Of a stretch of 64,000 bases of DNA, positions 7,100-15,425 are shown in pieces. The DNA is taken from positions 62,001 through 126,000 of the forward strand of contig JAYFQE010000008.1 in assembly GCA_034927345.1 (NCBI GenBank), given 5' to 3'. Origin of the DNA: JAYFQE01 sp034927345 (GTDB lineage: Bacteria > Bacillota > Clostridia > Saccharofermentanales > UBA5734). Position numbers and translations under genes: made by a program. The number at the start of each line of letters is the position of its first letter. Within the stretch, counting starts at the first letter, position 1. The notes under the pieces are model-generated. The model was not told where the DNA came from. It saw only the letters and a program-made list of their open reading frames with translations, and made no database searches.

Positions 7100-8220
7100 T
7101 ATATGCTTTTCATATGGCATGGAAAGATATGCGCAGACGTCTCTTTGCCTCGTCGATCTTTATGGTGCAGTTATATATCCTTGGATTGTTATTTATTTGG
7201 ACCGCGGCATCTGTTCCCGCTGTATGGCAATCAATAGTTTTTTTTTATAAAGAAGTAAAAGAACAAGAGGATGTCGTTTTTATTGACGCGCTTATAAGCA
7301 AAGATCCATTAGCGTCAGATAAAGGAATAAAGAAAATCTTAGAAATCTGTGATATAAATAAAGCCAGTTGTTCGGTTTTTGATCTTGACCAAAACTGGTC
7401 GCTCATTATAGGTTCGCCACAACTAGCAGGGCAAATTAGATGTAACGGAAATGATGAACAGTCACAAATGCCATATCTCTTGGTTGGTTCTGATATAACC
7501 TTTCCAGATAACAGTCTAGTCTTTCCTGAAGCAGCTATACGAACATCCGGCATAGGTTTAGATCTTTTTAATTTGAAAATGGATATTAACTTTAAAGGAC
7601 AGATGAAACACGGTTCATATTATAGAAGCAGAAATGGTATACACACACTGGATAAGCGAATCCTTATTTGCATGACTTTTCAACAATATTTTGATTATGG
7701 CGGCGATATGGACTATTATTTTTCAGCACTACAACTACATGATCTTCCAGCATCACAGATTGCGGATTTGACAAATATTATGTTGAAAGAAAAGTATGTC
7801 ATAGGGTTCCATCCACTTCGATTTCAAGATCTGAGAAATAAAGAACTATCTGGTGTTATGGGTAGTTTATACTTTATAACATTTGTACTTATTTATTATT
7901 TATTGATGATGAGCGTCATGTCCCTTTATATTTTCAAATTGGTTCAGAAAAATTATAGAGAATATGCTATTCATAGAATGTGTGGAGCTTCGCTACAAAA
8001 TATAAAAAGTCGCATGCTTTATTTTATCATATTAATTATTACGCCTCCGACATTGTTTTTAACCGTTTTTGCTGTTTTATTAAATCTTAATGGAAATACT
8101 CAGAGTCCGCCGGCTTTTTTGATACCTGTCATAGCAATATTTACGATTACTTTAATTTATATTTATCCGGCAAAGCAGTTGGAACATCATGATATAGCTG
8201 GTTTTACCAGACCGGACTAA
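7096..8220 (+). CDS. FtsX/MacB-like ABC permease, second subunit
   Basis: A 374-residue protein with the same topology as its neighbour: a membrane segment near residues 13-35, a large outer domain to about residue 255, then three membrane segments. Between the first two of these lies KNYREYAIHRMCGAS, which matches the conserved cytoplasmic RE-x-x-x-x-R-x-x-GA turn of FtsX-type permeases. It overlaps the upstream permease by 4 nt and has AAGGAAA upstream. The pair would form a heterodimeric exporter with the interrupted ATPase. AT-rich, like the rest of the operon. Last gene of the unit; the next gene has its own promoter. Confidence 0.7.
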   Translation: MIYAFHMAWKDMRRRLFASSIFMVQLYILGLLFIWTAASVPAVWQSIVFFYKEVKEQEDVVFIDALISKDPLASDKGIKKILEICDINKASCSVFDLDQNWSLIIGSPQLAGQIRCNGNDEQSQMPYLLVGSDITFPDNSLVFPEAAIRTSGIGLDLFNLKMDINFKGQMKHGSYYRSRNGIHTLDKRILICMTFQQYFDYGGDMDYYFSALQLHDLPASQIADLTNIMLKEKYVIGFHPLRFQDLRNKELSGVMGSLYFITFVLIYYLLMMSVMSLYIFKLVQKNYREYAIHRMCGASLQNIKSRMLYFIILIITPPTLFLTVFAVLLNLNGNTQSPPAFLIPVIAIFTITLIYIYPAKQLEHHDIAGFTRPD

Positions 8221-8256
8221 AAACAGTGAACCGCTTATCGTTCCGGCTGTTAATTA

Positions 8257-8265
8257 TGCTATAAT
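8257..8265 (+). promoter_or_regulatory. Extended -10 promoter
   Basis: TGC-TATAAT (8257-8265) is a perfect extended -10 element; no good -35 is present. The predicted start near 8272 gives a leader of about 30 nt before the phosphatase gene at 8301. Confidence 0.5.
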
Positions 8266-8300
8266 AAACGGCAAATATGAACCTGTACTGGGAGCTATAC

Positions 8301-9416
8301 ATGCAGACGACGATTATGACGGTGAAAATTCCGGAAGGCCGCAGAATCCTGATGACCAGCGATATCCATGGTCACGGCCATTATCTGAAGAATTTGCTTA
8401 AGAAAGTGGACTATTCCGCCGAAGATATCCTTTTTATTATCGGCGATATCATTGAAAAGGGACCGAAAAGCCTGAAAACGCTTCGCTATATTATGGATTT
8501 ATGCCGGCAGGGAACTGTTTATGTGTTGATGGGCAATGTCGACGCCTGGCGGCTTCTCATGCTTGATGATGAAAAGGACAGCGATGACCGCGCTTTTTAT
8601 CAATATATGCTTGATAATAAAAGGATATGGGGCGGCTGCCTTTTCCTGGACATGTGCGAGGAAATGCATTTACCTATAAGCGGTCCGGCCGACATGCCCA
8701 TGGCCAAAGCGCTGATGCGGGATCGGTTTAAAACCGAACTGGATTTTCTGCGCGGTTTGCCGACCATTATCGAAACACAGCGCTTTATCTGCGTCCATGG
8801 CGGCCTTGTTTCGGATCGCCTGGATCAATGCCGGCAGGCCGACGCCTTGACTTTACTGAAAAACGACGCTTTTATGGAAAAGGGGTTAAGCTTTCACAAA
8901 TATGTTATCGTCGGGCATTGGCCGGTAACCTTATATGATGATAGAATTCCTTCTGCTAATCCGATTGTCAACCGCGAGCAGAAAATCATCAGCATTGACG
9001 GCGGCTGCGGTTTAAAACGGGACGGGCAGCTGAACATGCTGATCCTGCCCGATATCCATGCGAAGGAGCCCGCCTTTGCCGATTATGATGAATTCCCTGT
9101 TGCGGTAGCTTTGACGCCACAGGAACAATCAGACCGCTCTTTTTATATCCGATATATAGATCATGATATTACTGTTTTAAAGAGAGAAAACGAGTTTTCT
9201 TACGCACAGCATGATTCAACGGGATACCGGATGTGGATCCATAATGATTTTATTGAATCATACGACAAAAATACGGTATGCGATGATTATACCGATTATC
9301 ATTTGCCGGTTCGCTGCGGCGATAAGCTTTCTATTGTCAAAGAAACATCGCGCGGTTATCTGGCTAAAAAGAACGGCGTCAGCGGATGGTATTGCGGCAG
9401 CATAGCTTATGAATAA
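8301..9416 (+). CDS. PPP-family metallophosphatase with C-terminal SH3-like domain
   Basis: A 371-residue protein. The N-terminal two thirds carry calcineurin-type motifs: SDIHG (residues 20-24), GDIIEKG and GNVD, then HGG and GHWP further on, i.e. a two-metal phosphoesterase of the bacterial Ser/Thr phosphatase or Ap4A-hydrolase type. The canonical GDxxDRG is replaced by GDIIEKG, so the substrate may be unusual. The last 50 residues (DYHLPVRCGDKLSIVKET... GWYCGSIAY) look like a small SH3-like fold. ATG 8301 is preferred over 8277 because GGGAGC lies just upstream and 8277 has no such site. Intracellular, no signal peptide. Confidence 0.75.
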   Translation: MQTTIMTVKIPEGRRILMTSDIHGHGHYLKNLLKKVDYSAEDILFIIGDIIEKGPKSLKTLRYIMDLCRQGTVYVLMGNVDAWRLLMLDDEKDSDDRAFYQYMLDNKRIWGGCLFLDMCEEMHLPISGPADMPMAKALMRDRFKTELDFLRGLPTIIETQRFICVHGGLVSDRLDQCRQADALTLLKNDAFMEKGLSFHKYVIVGHWPVTLYDDRIPSANPIVNREQKIISIDGGCGLKRDGQLNMLILPDIHAKEPAFADYDEFPVAVALTPQEQSDRSFYIRYIDHDITVLKRENEFSYAQHDSTGYRMWIHNDFIESYDKNTVCDDYTDYHLPVRCGDKLSIVKETSRGYLAKKNGVSGWYCGSIAYE

Positions 9417-9421
9417 AGGTG

Positions 9422-9458
9422 CTTTGCCGCTATATAGACCGGCGGAGTTTCGGCAAAG
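9422..9458 (+). repeat. 8-bp inverted repeat after the phosphatase gene
   Basis: CTTTGCCG (9422-9429) and CGGCAAAG (9451-9458) are perfectly complementary. No T-run follows, so this is an RNA hairpin rather than a clear terminator. Confidence 0.4.
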
Positions 9459-9482
9459 ATAGAATGATGCGGGAGAAGAAAG

Positions 9483-10259
9483 ATGAGAGAGCGATCAGAT
9501 TATACGGAAATTAATGCCCGGACATGGGACATCTGGGCTGAAAAGGGCTGCGAATGGACGATACCGATCGATCATGACACTTTTTTGAACGCGCGGCGCG
9601 GCGAATGGGCAGTATATTTGACCCCGTCCAAATGGGTGCCGAAGGAGTGGTTCCTGCCTTTTCCGGGAGCCAGGATCCTTGGCCTGGCCAGCGGCGGCGG
9701 CCAGCAGATGCCGATTTTCACGGCACTGGGCGCCGAATGCACGGTTTTTGATTACTCAGACAGCCAACTGGCAAAGGAACGCCTGGTTGCCGAACGGGAA
9801 GGCTATTCAATCAATATTGTCCAGGGGGACATGACCCAGCCGCTGCCTTTTGCATCGGAATCATTTGATATGATTTTCCATCCGGTATCGAATTGCTATA
9901 TTGAGGATGTCTATCCGGTGTGGCGGGAATGCTACCGTGTTTTAAGAAAAGGAGGCGTTCTGTTGGCCGGCATGGACAACGGCATCAATTTTCTGGTTAA
10001 TGATGACAGCAATCCGCTGATGATTGTCAACCGCCTGCCTTATAATCCGCTGAGAAATGCCAGCGAGGAGGAGTATAAGCGGATGGTTGACCAAGCGGAA
10101 GGCATACAATTCAGCCATACCCTGGATGAGCAAATCGGCGGTCAGCTGAAAGCGGGCTTTTGCCTGACCGATATTTTTGAAGACCGGGACCGGGAAGGCT
10201 GCGGCATTTTACGCGAATATGCGCCGCAGTATTATTCAACAAGAGCGTGCAAAATGTAA
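9483..10259 (+). CDS. Class I SAM-dependent methyltransferase
   Basis: A 258-residue cytosolic protein. Motif I appears as ILGLASGGG near residue 65, followed by an acidic strand (CTVFDYSDSQL), QGDMTQPLPFASESFDMIF (motif II region) and a YRVLRKGGVLLAG motif III. This is a Methyltransf_11-type fold. The substrate cannot be predicted. A GGGAGAAGAAAG site precedes the ATG. It follows the phosphatase after 66 nt and ends at a terminator facing the convergent hydrolase. Confidence 0.8.
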   Translation: MRERSDYTEINARTWDIWAEKGCEWTIPIDHDTFLNARRGEWAVYLTPSKWVPKEWFLPFPGARILGLASGGGQQMPIFTALGAECTVFDYSDSQLAKERLVAEREGYSINIVQGDMTQPLPFASESFDMIFHPVSNCYIEDVYPVWRECYRVLRKGGVLLAGMDNGINFLVNDDSNPLMIVNRLPYNPLRNASEEEYKRMVDQAEGIQFSHTLDEQIGGQLKAGFCLTDIFEDRDREGCGILREYAPQYYSTRACKM

Positions 10260-10271
10260 ATCCGATGACGC

Positions 10272-10292
10272 CAAACCGGCCGTTTGTTTTTA
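10272..10292 (+). terminator. Terminator after the methyltransferase gene
   Basis: CAAAC (10272-10276) and GTTTG (10282-10286) form a short stem with a five-base loop, followed by TTTTTAATAA. Confidence 0.5.
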
Positions 10293-10332
10293 ATAATTTA
10301 TCATGCAATCGATTGTGCAAACGGTTGTTCTA

Positions 10333-10372
10333 TAAAAAAGAGGATCAAACCAGTGCAAACCGGATCCTGGTT
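10333..10372 (-). terminator. Terminator for the minus-strand hydrolase gene
   Basis: On the minus strand AACCAG pairs with CTGGTT (10367-10372 and 10348-10353), or GGATC with GATCC, and six Ts follow. It overlaps the hydrolase stop and faces the methyltransferase terminator. Confidence 0.55.
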
Positions 10373-11330
10373 ATGCCGCGGAATCGCTTGGCGAACGGCC
10401 GATGCCGTTTCTCAGCGCGGTTATTCTGTCGGCGATAGCTTTTTGGGCGACCGGACTCCGATGCAAGACATCAAAACCGTGAAAGGTACCCTTATTTTCT
10501 ATAAGCTCGACTTTAATTCCGTTTTCTCTGAGTTTATCGGCATAAGCGCTTCCCTCGTCGCGCAAACAGTCATATTCCTGTATTTCAATATAGGCCGGCG
10601 GCAGCCCGGCGAACGAAACAGCGTTTATCGGGGATGCATAAGCCGGCATCCCCTGATCGCCGTCCCGCAAATAAATACGCCACATCTGGCTGTTCAGATT
10701 GGCGTTCCAGAACGGCGAATCGGCCTCGTCAGTCATGGACGGCGAGGTCTGCGACTGATCGATAACCGGATAGATCAGCATTTGGAAGCAAACAGGCGGC
10801 CCGTGACGGTCACGCGTCATCTGGGTTACCGCAGCCGCCAGCGCGCCGCCGGCACTGTCGCCGCCGACGGCGATCCTGCCGGTATCGATAGCCAAATCCC
10901 GGCTGTGATCAAACAACCAGACCAGACTGTGATAACAGTCGTTGATAGCAGCCGGAAAAGGATATTTAAGCGACAGCCGATAGTGGACAATGAGCACTTT
11001 ACATGGGACAGCTGCTGCATATTGGCTGACCAGTTTATACAAATAGGTAAATACGCCGAAGAAAAATGCTCCGCCATGGAAATAAAGAAGACAAGGCGCT
11101 TCACCGGAGATATGCTCCGGCTCGAAAAGCGTGACTCGGAGCGGGTAACCGCTTTCTTCCCTGATTATAAAGCGCCTCATCTTGATCCCTTTTTGTGTCC
11201 GGTACAGGATGCAGGATAGCGCGCCGAGAAAATTAATGATCTTTATCTGGATGGGTGTTACTTTTATTTTTGAAAAGTTTATTTTGCTGATTCTGTCGTA
11301 GCCTTCGGGGAGATGATAACTCGTGCTCAT
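10371..11330 (-). CDS. HSL-family alpha/beta hydrolase (esterase/lipase)
   Basis: A 319-residue esterase of the hormone-sensitive-lipase type. It has the oxyanion-hole HGGAFF (from residue 85), nucleophile Ser159 in GGDSAGG, probable acid Asp254 in EYDCLRDEG and His284 in TFHGFD. It should hydrolyse short-chain esters or acyl groups in the cytoplasm. GAAGGAG lies upstream of the ATG, and a minus-strand TATAAT occurs at 11360-11365. It is divergent from the NRPS gene, so a tailoring or resistance role for the NRPS product is possible but unproven. Confidence 0.85.
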   Translation of the reverse strand: MSTSYHLPEGYDRISKINFSKIKVTPIQIKIINFLGALSCILYRTQKGIKMRRFIIREESGYPLRVTLFEPEHISGEAPCLLYFHGGAFFFGVFTYLYKLVSQYAAAVPCKVLIVHYRLSLKYPFPAAINDCYHSLVWLFDHSRDLAIDTGRIAVGGDSAGGALAAAVTQMTRDRHGPPVCFQMLIYPVIDQSQTSPSMTDEADSPFWNANLNSQMWRIYLRDGDQGMPAYASPINAVSFAGLPPAYIEIQEYDCLRDEGSAYADKLRENGIKVELIENKGTFHGFDVLHRSPVAQKAIADRITALRNGIGRSPSDSAA

Positions 11331-11523
11331 GGTACGTTCAACTCCTTCCTACACTTATTATTATACTGCGAAAAAGATTCTTCTGATTTTAGAATAGTAT
11401 TGCCGATTTGTTCAAAATAACGATCCGTGAACAGTAAATCTGACAATTTATATGTGCTACCCCTATAAAGAAAACGTGTTTATTGGTAAAATGGGCGAAG
11501 AATATGGCTGGGGGCGGTGCAGC

Positions 11524-14500
11524 ATGAAAGGTGATCGGGTCTGTTATCCATTAACTTATCCACAGATGAGCATCTGGTATCTGGAGAAGTTGAATCCGGG
11601 TACAGGAATCGGCAATATAGCGGCAACGATGAAAGTTGACGAACACCTTGATTACGATTTAATGAATCAAGGCGTCAATCTTCTTTTACAAAAAAACGAT
11701 GGCTTTCGTATACGAATCATGGAGAAGGAGGGTCAAGCCCAGCAGTACTTAACCGAATATAAGCCTTATCAAATGGATTATTTCGATTTCAGTCAGGATA
11801 ATCGCGAACGGCTTTATTCATGGGACCAGGAACAAACCAAAGTGCCCTTCGATCTGATCGATTCTGATCTGTTCTATTTTGCTTTGATCAAAATCGATGA
11901 GCAAACCAGCGGCTTTTTTGCTCGGATTCATCATTTGATTTCCGATGCCTGGTCGCTGACGCAGATAGCCAGCGAAATAATGTCCTTTTATCATAAACTG
12001 AAAAACGGCCAGCCCATACCGGCAGAAAATAATCCGTCCTACCTGGATTTTATAAAAAGCGAACAGGAATACTTGAAATCGCCGCGTTATGAAGCGGACC
12101 GGGCTTTTTGGCTGGAGCAGTACGACCGACCGCCGGAGGTGACTTCCCTAAAGAACAAAACGACCAGCCGGCTTGGTCTGGAAGCGAATAGAAAAACCTA
12201 TATTTTGCCGGAAAAGCTGGCTGCAAAAATAAAACAACATTGCCAGGATAACCGGACATCGGTCTTTGCCTTGTTTTTTTCCGCGCTCTGCATTTATATC
12301 AATCGTGTAAAAAACAGCGAACACATTGCTATCGGGACACCGGTTCTGAATCGGACCAACGTCCGGGAAAAAAAGACAATCGGCATGTTTATCAGCACTG
12401 TTCCGATCCAAATTCGCATTAACAGCGAGTGGAATTTTATCGAATTTTCCCAGATCATCGATAAAGAATGGTTTTCAGTGCTGAAACACCAGAAATACCC
12501 CTTCGACTGCCTGATCAAGGATGTCCGCGATCGCTATAAAGGCATTGATAAGCTTTTTGACATCGCTCTTTCCTATCAGAATGCCAAAATCACCAAAGAT
12601 GATCATATGCCAAAACAAGAAGCCCGCTGGCATTTTAACGGGCACCAAGTCGAATCATTATACATTCATATTAATGACCGTGAAGATGATGGCCGGCTGA
12701 TTTTGAATTATGATTACCTGACTGATGCTTTTTATCCGAAAGAAATCGACTTTATCCATGATCATATCGTCCGCCTGCTTTGGCATGCCCTGGACAACCC
12801 GACACGTAAACTAGCCGAACTGCATATGTTGTCCAAGGCCGAGATGGATAATATCCTGATTTCCCTGAATCAAACGGCAGCTGAGTATCCCCGGGAAGCG
12901 ACGATCGCCCAGCTTTTTGAAGATCAGGCCCGTCTAAATCCCGATGCGGCTGCTCTGGTCTTTGAGCAGTCGACCATGACCTATCGGGAATTAAATCAGC
13001 GAGCGAACCTATTGGCTCATGTTTTACGCGAAAAAGGCGTCGGTCCGGAAGTCATCGTCGGCATGCTGCTGCCGCGGTCTCTGGAAATGATTATTGGCAT
13101 TTTGGGCATTGTAAAAGCCGGCGGAGCCTACCTGCCGATCAATCCGGAATATCCGGCCGACCGTATCGCCTATACTTTAACAGACAGTAAAACGACTATC
13201 CTGTTGACTTATGACGACAAACCGGCCGATCTTGAATTTGCCGGAACGGTGATCAACCTGCGCCGGCTTTTACAAGCGGAGCATCCGTTGTCTTTCAAGG
13301 AAAATCCCCCGCCGATGAACCAGCCGCATGATTTACTTTATATTATCTATACGTCCGGTTCAACCGGCAAGCCCAAAGGCGCGATGATCGAACACCGGAA
13401 TGTTGTCCGCCTCTTGTTTAACGACCATTTTCAATACGATTTCGGACCAGACGATTGCTGGACGATGTTTCACTCCTATTGTTTCGATTTTTCAGTTTGG
13501 GAGATGTACGGCGCCCTGCTTTATGGCGGCAAATTAATTGTGGTTTCCCAGGCGGCAGCGCGTGACACCGGCCTTTTTCTGGATTTATTAAAGCGGGAAA
13601 AAGTCACCGTTTTGAATCAGACGCCGGCGGCTTTCTATAATCTGATCGAAGCCGACAACATGTCGGATGATGGTACGCTCAATCTGCGCTATGTCATTTT
13701 TGGCGGGGAAGCGTTGAAGCCTATCTTGTTGAAACCCTTCCGGCTTCGCTATCCGGATACAAAACTGATTAATATGTATGGCATCACCGAGACAACGGTT
13801 CATGTAACGTTCCTCGAGTTGAGCGACGACGATATCGAGAAGAATATATCTAATGTCGGCAGACCGATACCGACGCTGAAGACGTATATTCTGGACCGCC
13901 GGTTGAATCCTTTACCGATCGGCATACCGGGCGAGTTATGTGTCAGCGGCGACGGCGTAGGCCGGGGTTATTTGAATAATCCCAAGCTGACGGCGGAGAA
14001 ATTTCTGCCAAATCCTTTCTGCCCAGGTGAAACGCTCTATCGTTCCGGTGATTTAGCCCGATATTTTGCCCGGGGAGATATAGAATATTTAGGCCGTATC
14101 GACAACCAAGTCAAGATCAGAGGACATCGGATCGAATTGGGTGAGATCGAATCTAAAATGATCGCTTATGACGCCATTAAGGAAGCGGTTGTGCTGACTC
14201 GTGAAAATCATGTCGGCAACAAGCAGCTCTGCGCTTATTATGTGCCCAGCGATGATGTAAATGTCCGCGACCTTCGGGCATTTTTAGCCCGCTATCTGCC
14301 GGAATATATGGTCCCGTCCTATTTTGTCCGGATTGATAGAATCCCCTTGAACGCCAATGGAAAAGTGGATCGGAAGAGCCTTCCCGAACCGCAGGCAAGC
14401 GCCCTTGTCCAGGACGATTACGTCGAACCGCAGAATGAGGCCCAGGAGACGATCGCCCGGATCTGGCGTCAGGTTCTGGGAATCAACAGAATCGGCATTA

Positions 14501-15411
14501 ACGACAATTTTTTCCAGATCGGCGGCGATTCGCTGAATGCGGTCATGGTTGTTTCAATGATCGGCCGTCAGGCAACATTTGCCGATCTGTACAATCATCC
14601 GACAGTCGGTGATCTGGCGGCGGCTTTACAACAGAAAGACAAAGCAGGATCCAATAATAAATATCTGCTTAGATTATCAGGGCAAGCGGATTCGCCGAAA
14701 CGCAATATCATCTGTTTTCCTTATGGCGGCGGCAGCGGAACCATTTATAAGGACCTGGCCGATGCCATCCATAACCACGCGAAACAATATTGTGTTTACA
14801 CCGTTAATCTGCCGGGGCATGATTGGGGTTGTGACAGTAATCTCCAGCCGAATGAGATCATCGCTGCCGAACTGGTTAAAGAAATCAAGGCGACTGTCGA
14901 AGGGGAGATCATCATGTACGGCCATTGTGTCGGCAGCGCCCTGACTTTAGCAACCGCCAATCTCCTGCAAAGAGATAAGGTCGCCATAAAAGCCATTTTT
15001 CTCGGCGCCATTATGCCGCCGGCCAAGCTGCCCCTGCTGAGTAAACAGTTTGATCCCTGGAAGCTGGTCTCTGATCGGAATATCATGCATTTCCTCGGCA
15101 AGATCGGCTTGCCGAAAATGAAGGTCCAAAAAGAGTACAGGGATGTCCTGATTCAGTCCTTCCGGCATGATGTAAAAAACTATTATCGTTATTTCAGCCG
15201 TACCCCCTATATTTATCAGGAGAAATTATCTATACCGATACGCTGCATCGTCGGCGATAAAGACTTGATGACCCGGCATTACAAAGTCCGCTATAAACGG
15301 TGGGCCCAATATGCGAATTGGGTTAAGCTATATACAATAAAGGATGCCAAACATTACTTTATAAAAACAAATGCCGATGAAGTAGCCATGATTTTGACCG
15401 GATTGGAATAA
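11524..15411 (+). CDS. Single-module NRPS (C-A-T-TE), predicted threonine-activating
   Basis: About 1,295 residues. Condensation domain at about 10-430 with active site HHLISDA (H136, H137, D141). Adenylation domain at about 460-955 with YTSGSTGKPKG, NMYGITETT, YRSGDLA, VKIRGHRIELGEIE and NGKVDRK. Carrier Ser1003 in GGDSLNA. Thioesterase at about 1060-1290 with GHCVG (Cys1135 where Ser is usual), GDKD (D1245/D1247) and H1277. Aligning by eye to GrsA gives the specificity code DFWNIGMVHK, the known threonine code. A C domain at the very start suggests acylation of Thr by a fatty-acyl or carrier-bound starter. ATG 11524 is preferred (GGGGGCGG upstream); in-frame ATGs at 11452 and 11491 lack a ribosome site. 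No phosphopantetheinyl transferase or exporter is in the window. Confidence 0.9.
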   Translation: MKGDRVCYPLTYPQMSIWYLEKLNPGTGIGNIAATMKVDEHLDYDLMNQGVNLLLQKNDGFRIRIMEKEGQAQQYLTEYKPYQMDYFDFSQDNRERLYSWDQEQTKVPFDLIDSDLFYFALIKIDEQTSGFFARIHHLISDAWSLTQIASEIMSFYHKLKNGQPIPAENNPSYLDFIKSEQEYLKSPRYEADRAFWLEQYDRPPEVTSLKNKTTSRLGLEANRKTYILPEKLAAKIKQHCQDNRTSVFALFFSALCIYINRVKNSEHIAIGTPVLNRTNVREKKTIGMFISTVPIQIRINSEWNFIEFSQIIDKEWFSVLKHQKYPFDCLIKDVRDRYKGIDKLFDIALSYQNAKITKDDHMPKQEARWHFNGHQVESLYIHINDREDDGRLILNYDYLTDAFYPKEIDFIHDHIVRLLWHALDNPTRKLAELHMLSKAEMDNILISLNQTAAEYPREATIAQLFEDQARLNPDAAALVFEQSTMTYRELNQRANLLAHVLREKGVGPEVIVGMLLPRSLEMIIGILGIVKAGGAYLPINPEYPADRIAYTLTDSKTTILLTYDDKPADLEFAGTVINLRRLLQAEHPLSFKENPPPMNQPHDLLYIIYTSGSTGKPKGAMIEHRNVVRLLFNDHFQYDFGPDDCWTMFHSYCFDFSVWEMYGALLYGGKLIVVSQAAARDTGLFLDLLKREKVTVLNQTPAAFYNLIEADNMSDDGTLNLRYVIFGGEALKPILLKPFRLRYPDTKLINMYGITETTVHVTFLELSDDDIEKNISNVGRPIPTLKTYILDRRLNPLPIGIPGELCVSGDGVGRGYLNNPKLTAEKFLPNPFCPGETLYRSGDLARYFARGDIEYLGRIDNQVKIRGHRIELGEIESKMIAYDAIKEAVVLTRENHVGNKQLCAYYVPSDDVNVRDLRAFLARYLPEYMVPSYFVRIDRIPLNANGKVDRKSLPEPQASALVQDDYVEPQNEAQETIARIWRQVLGINRIGINDNFFQIGGDSLNAVMVVSMIGRQATFADLYNHPTVGDLAAALQQKDKAGSNNKYLLRLSGQADSPKRNIICFPYGGGSGTIYKDLADAIHNHAKQYCVYTVNLPGHDWGCDSNLQPNEIIAAELVKEIKATVEGEIIMYGHCVGSALTLATANLLQRDKVAIKAIFLGAIMPPAKLPLLSKQFDPWKLVSDRNIMHFLGKIGLPKMKVQKEYRDVLIQSFRHDVKNYYRYFSRTPYIYQEKLSIPIRCIVGDKDLMTRHYKVRYKRWAQYANWVKLYTIKDAKHYFIKTNADEVAMILTGLE

Positions 15412-15425
15412 AAGGGGTGTTAGCG

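Noticed and set aside
8277..8300. Phosphatase start at ATG 8277
   Set aside because: It lies just past the -10 element, at the predicted transcript start, without a ribosome site; ATG 8301 has one.
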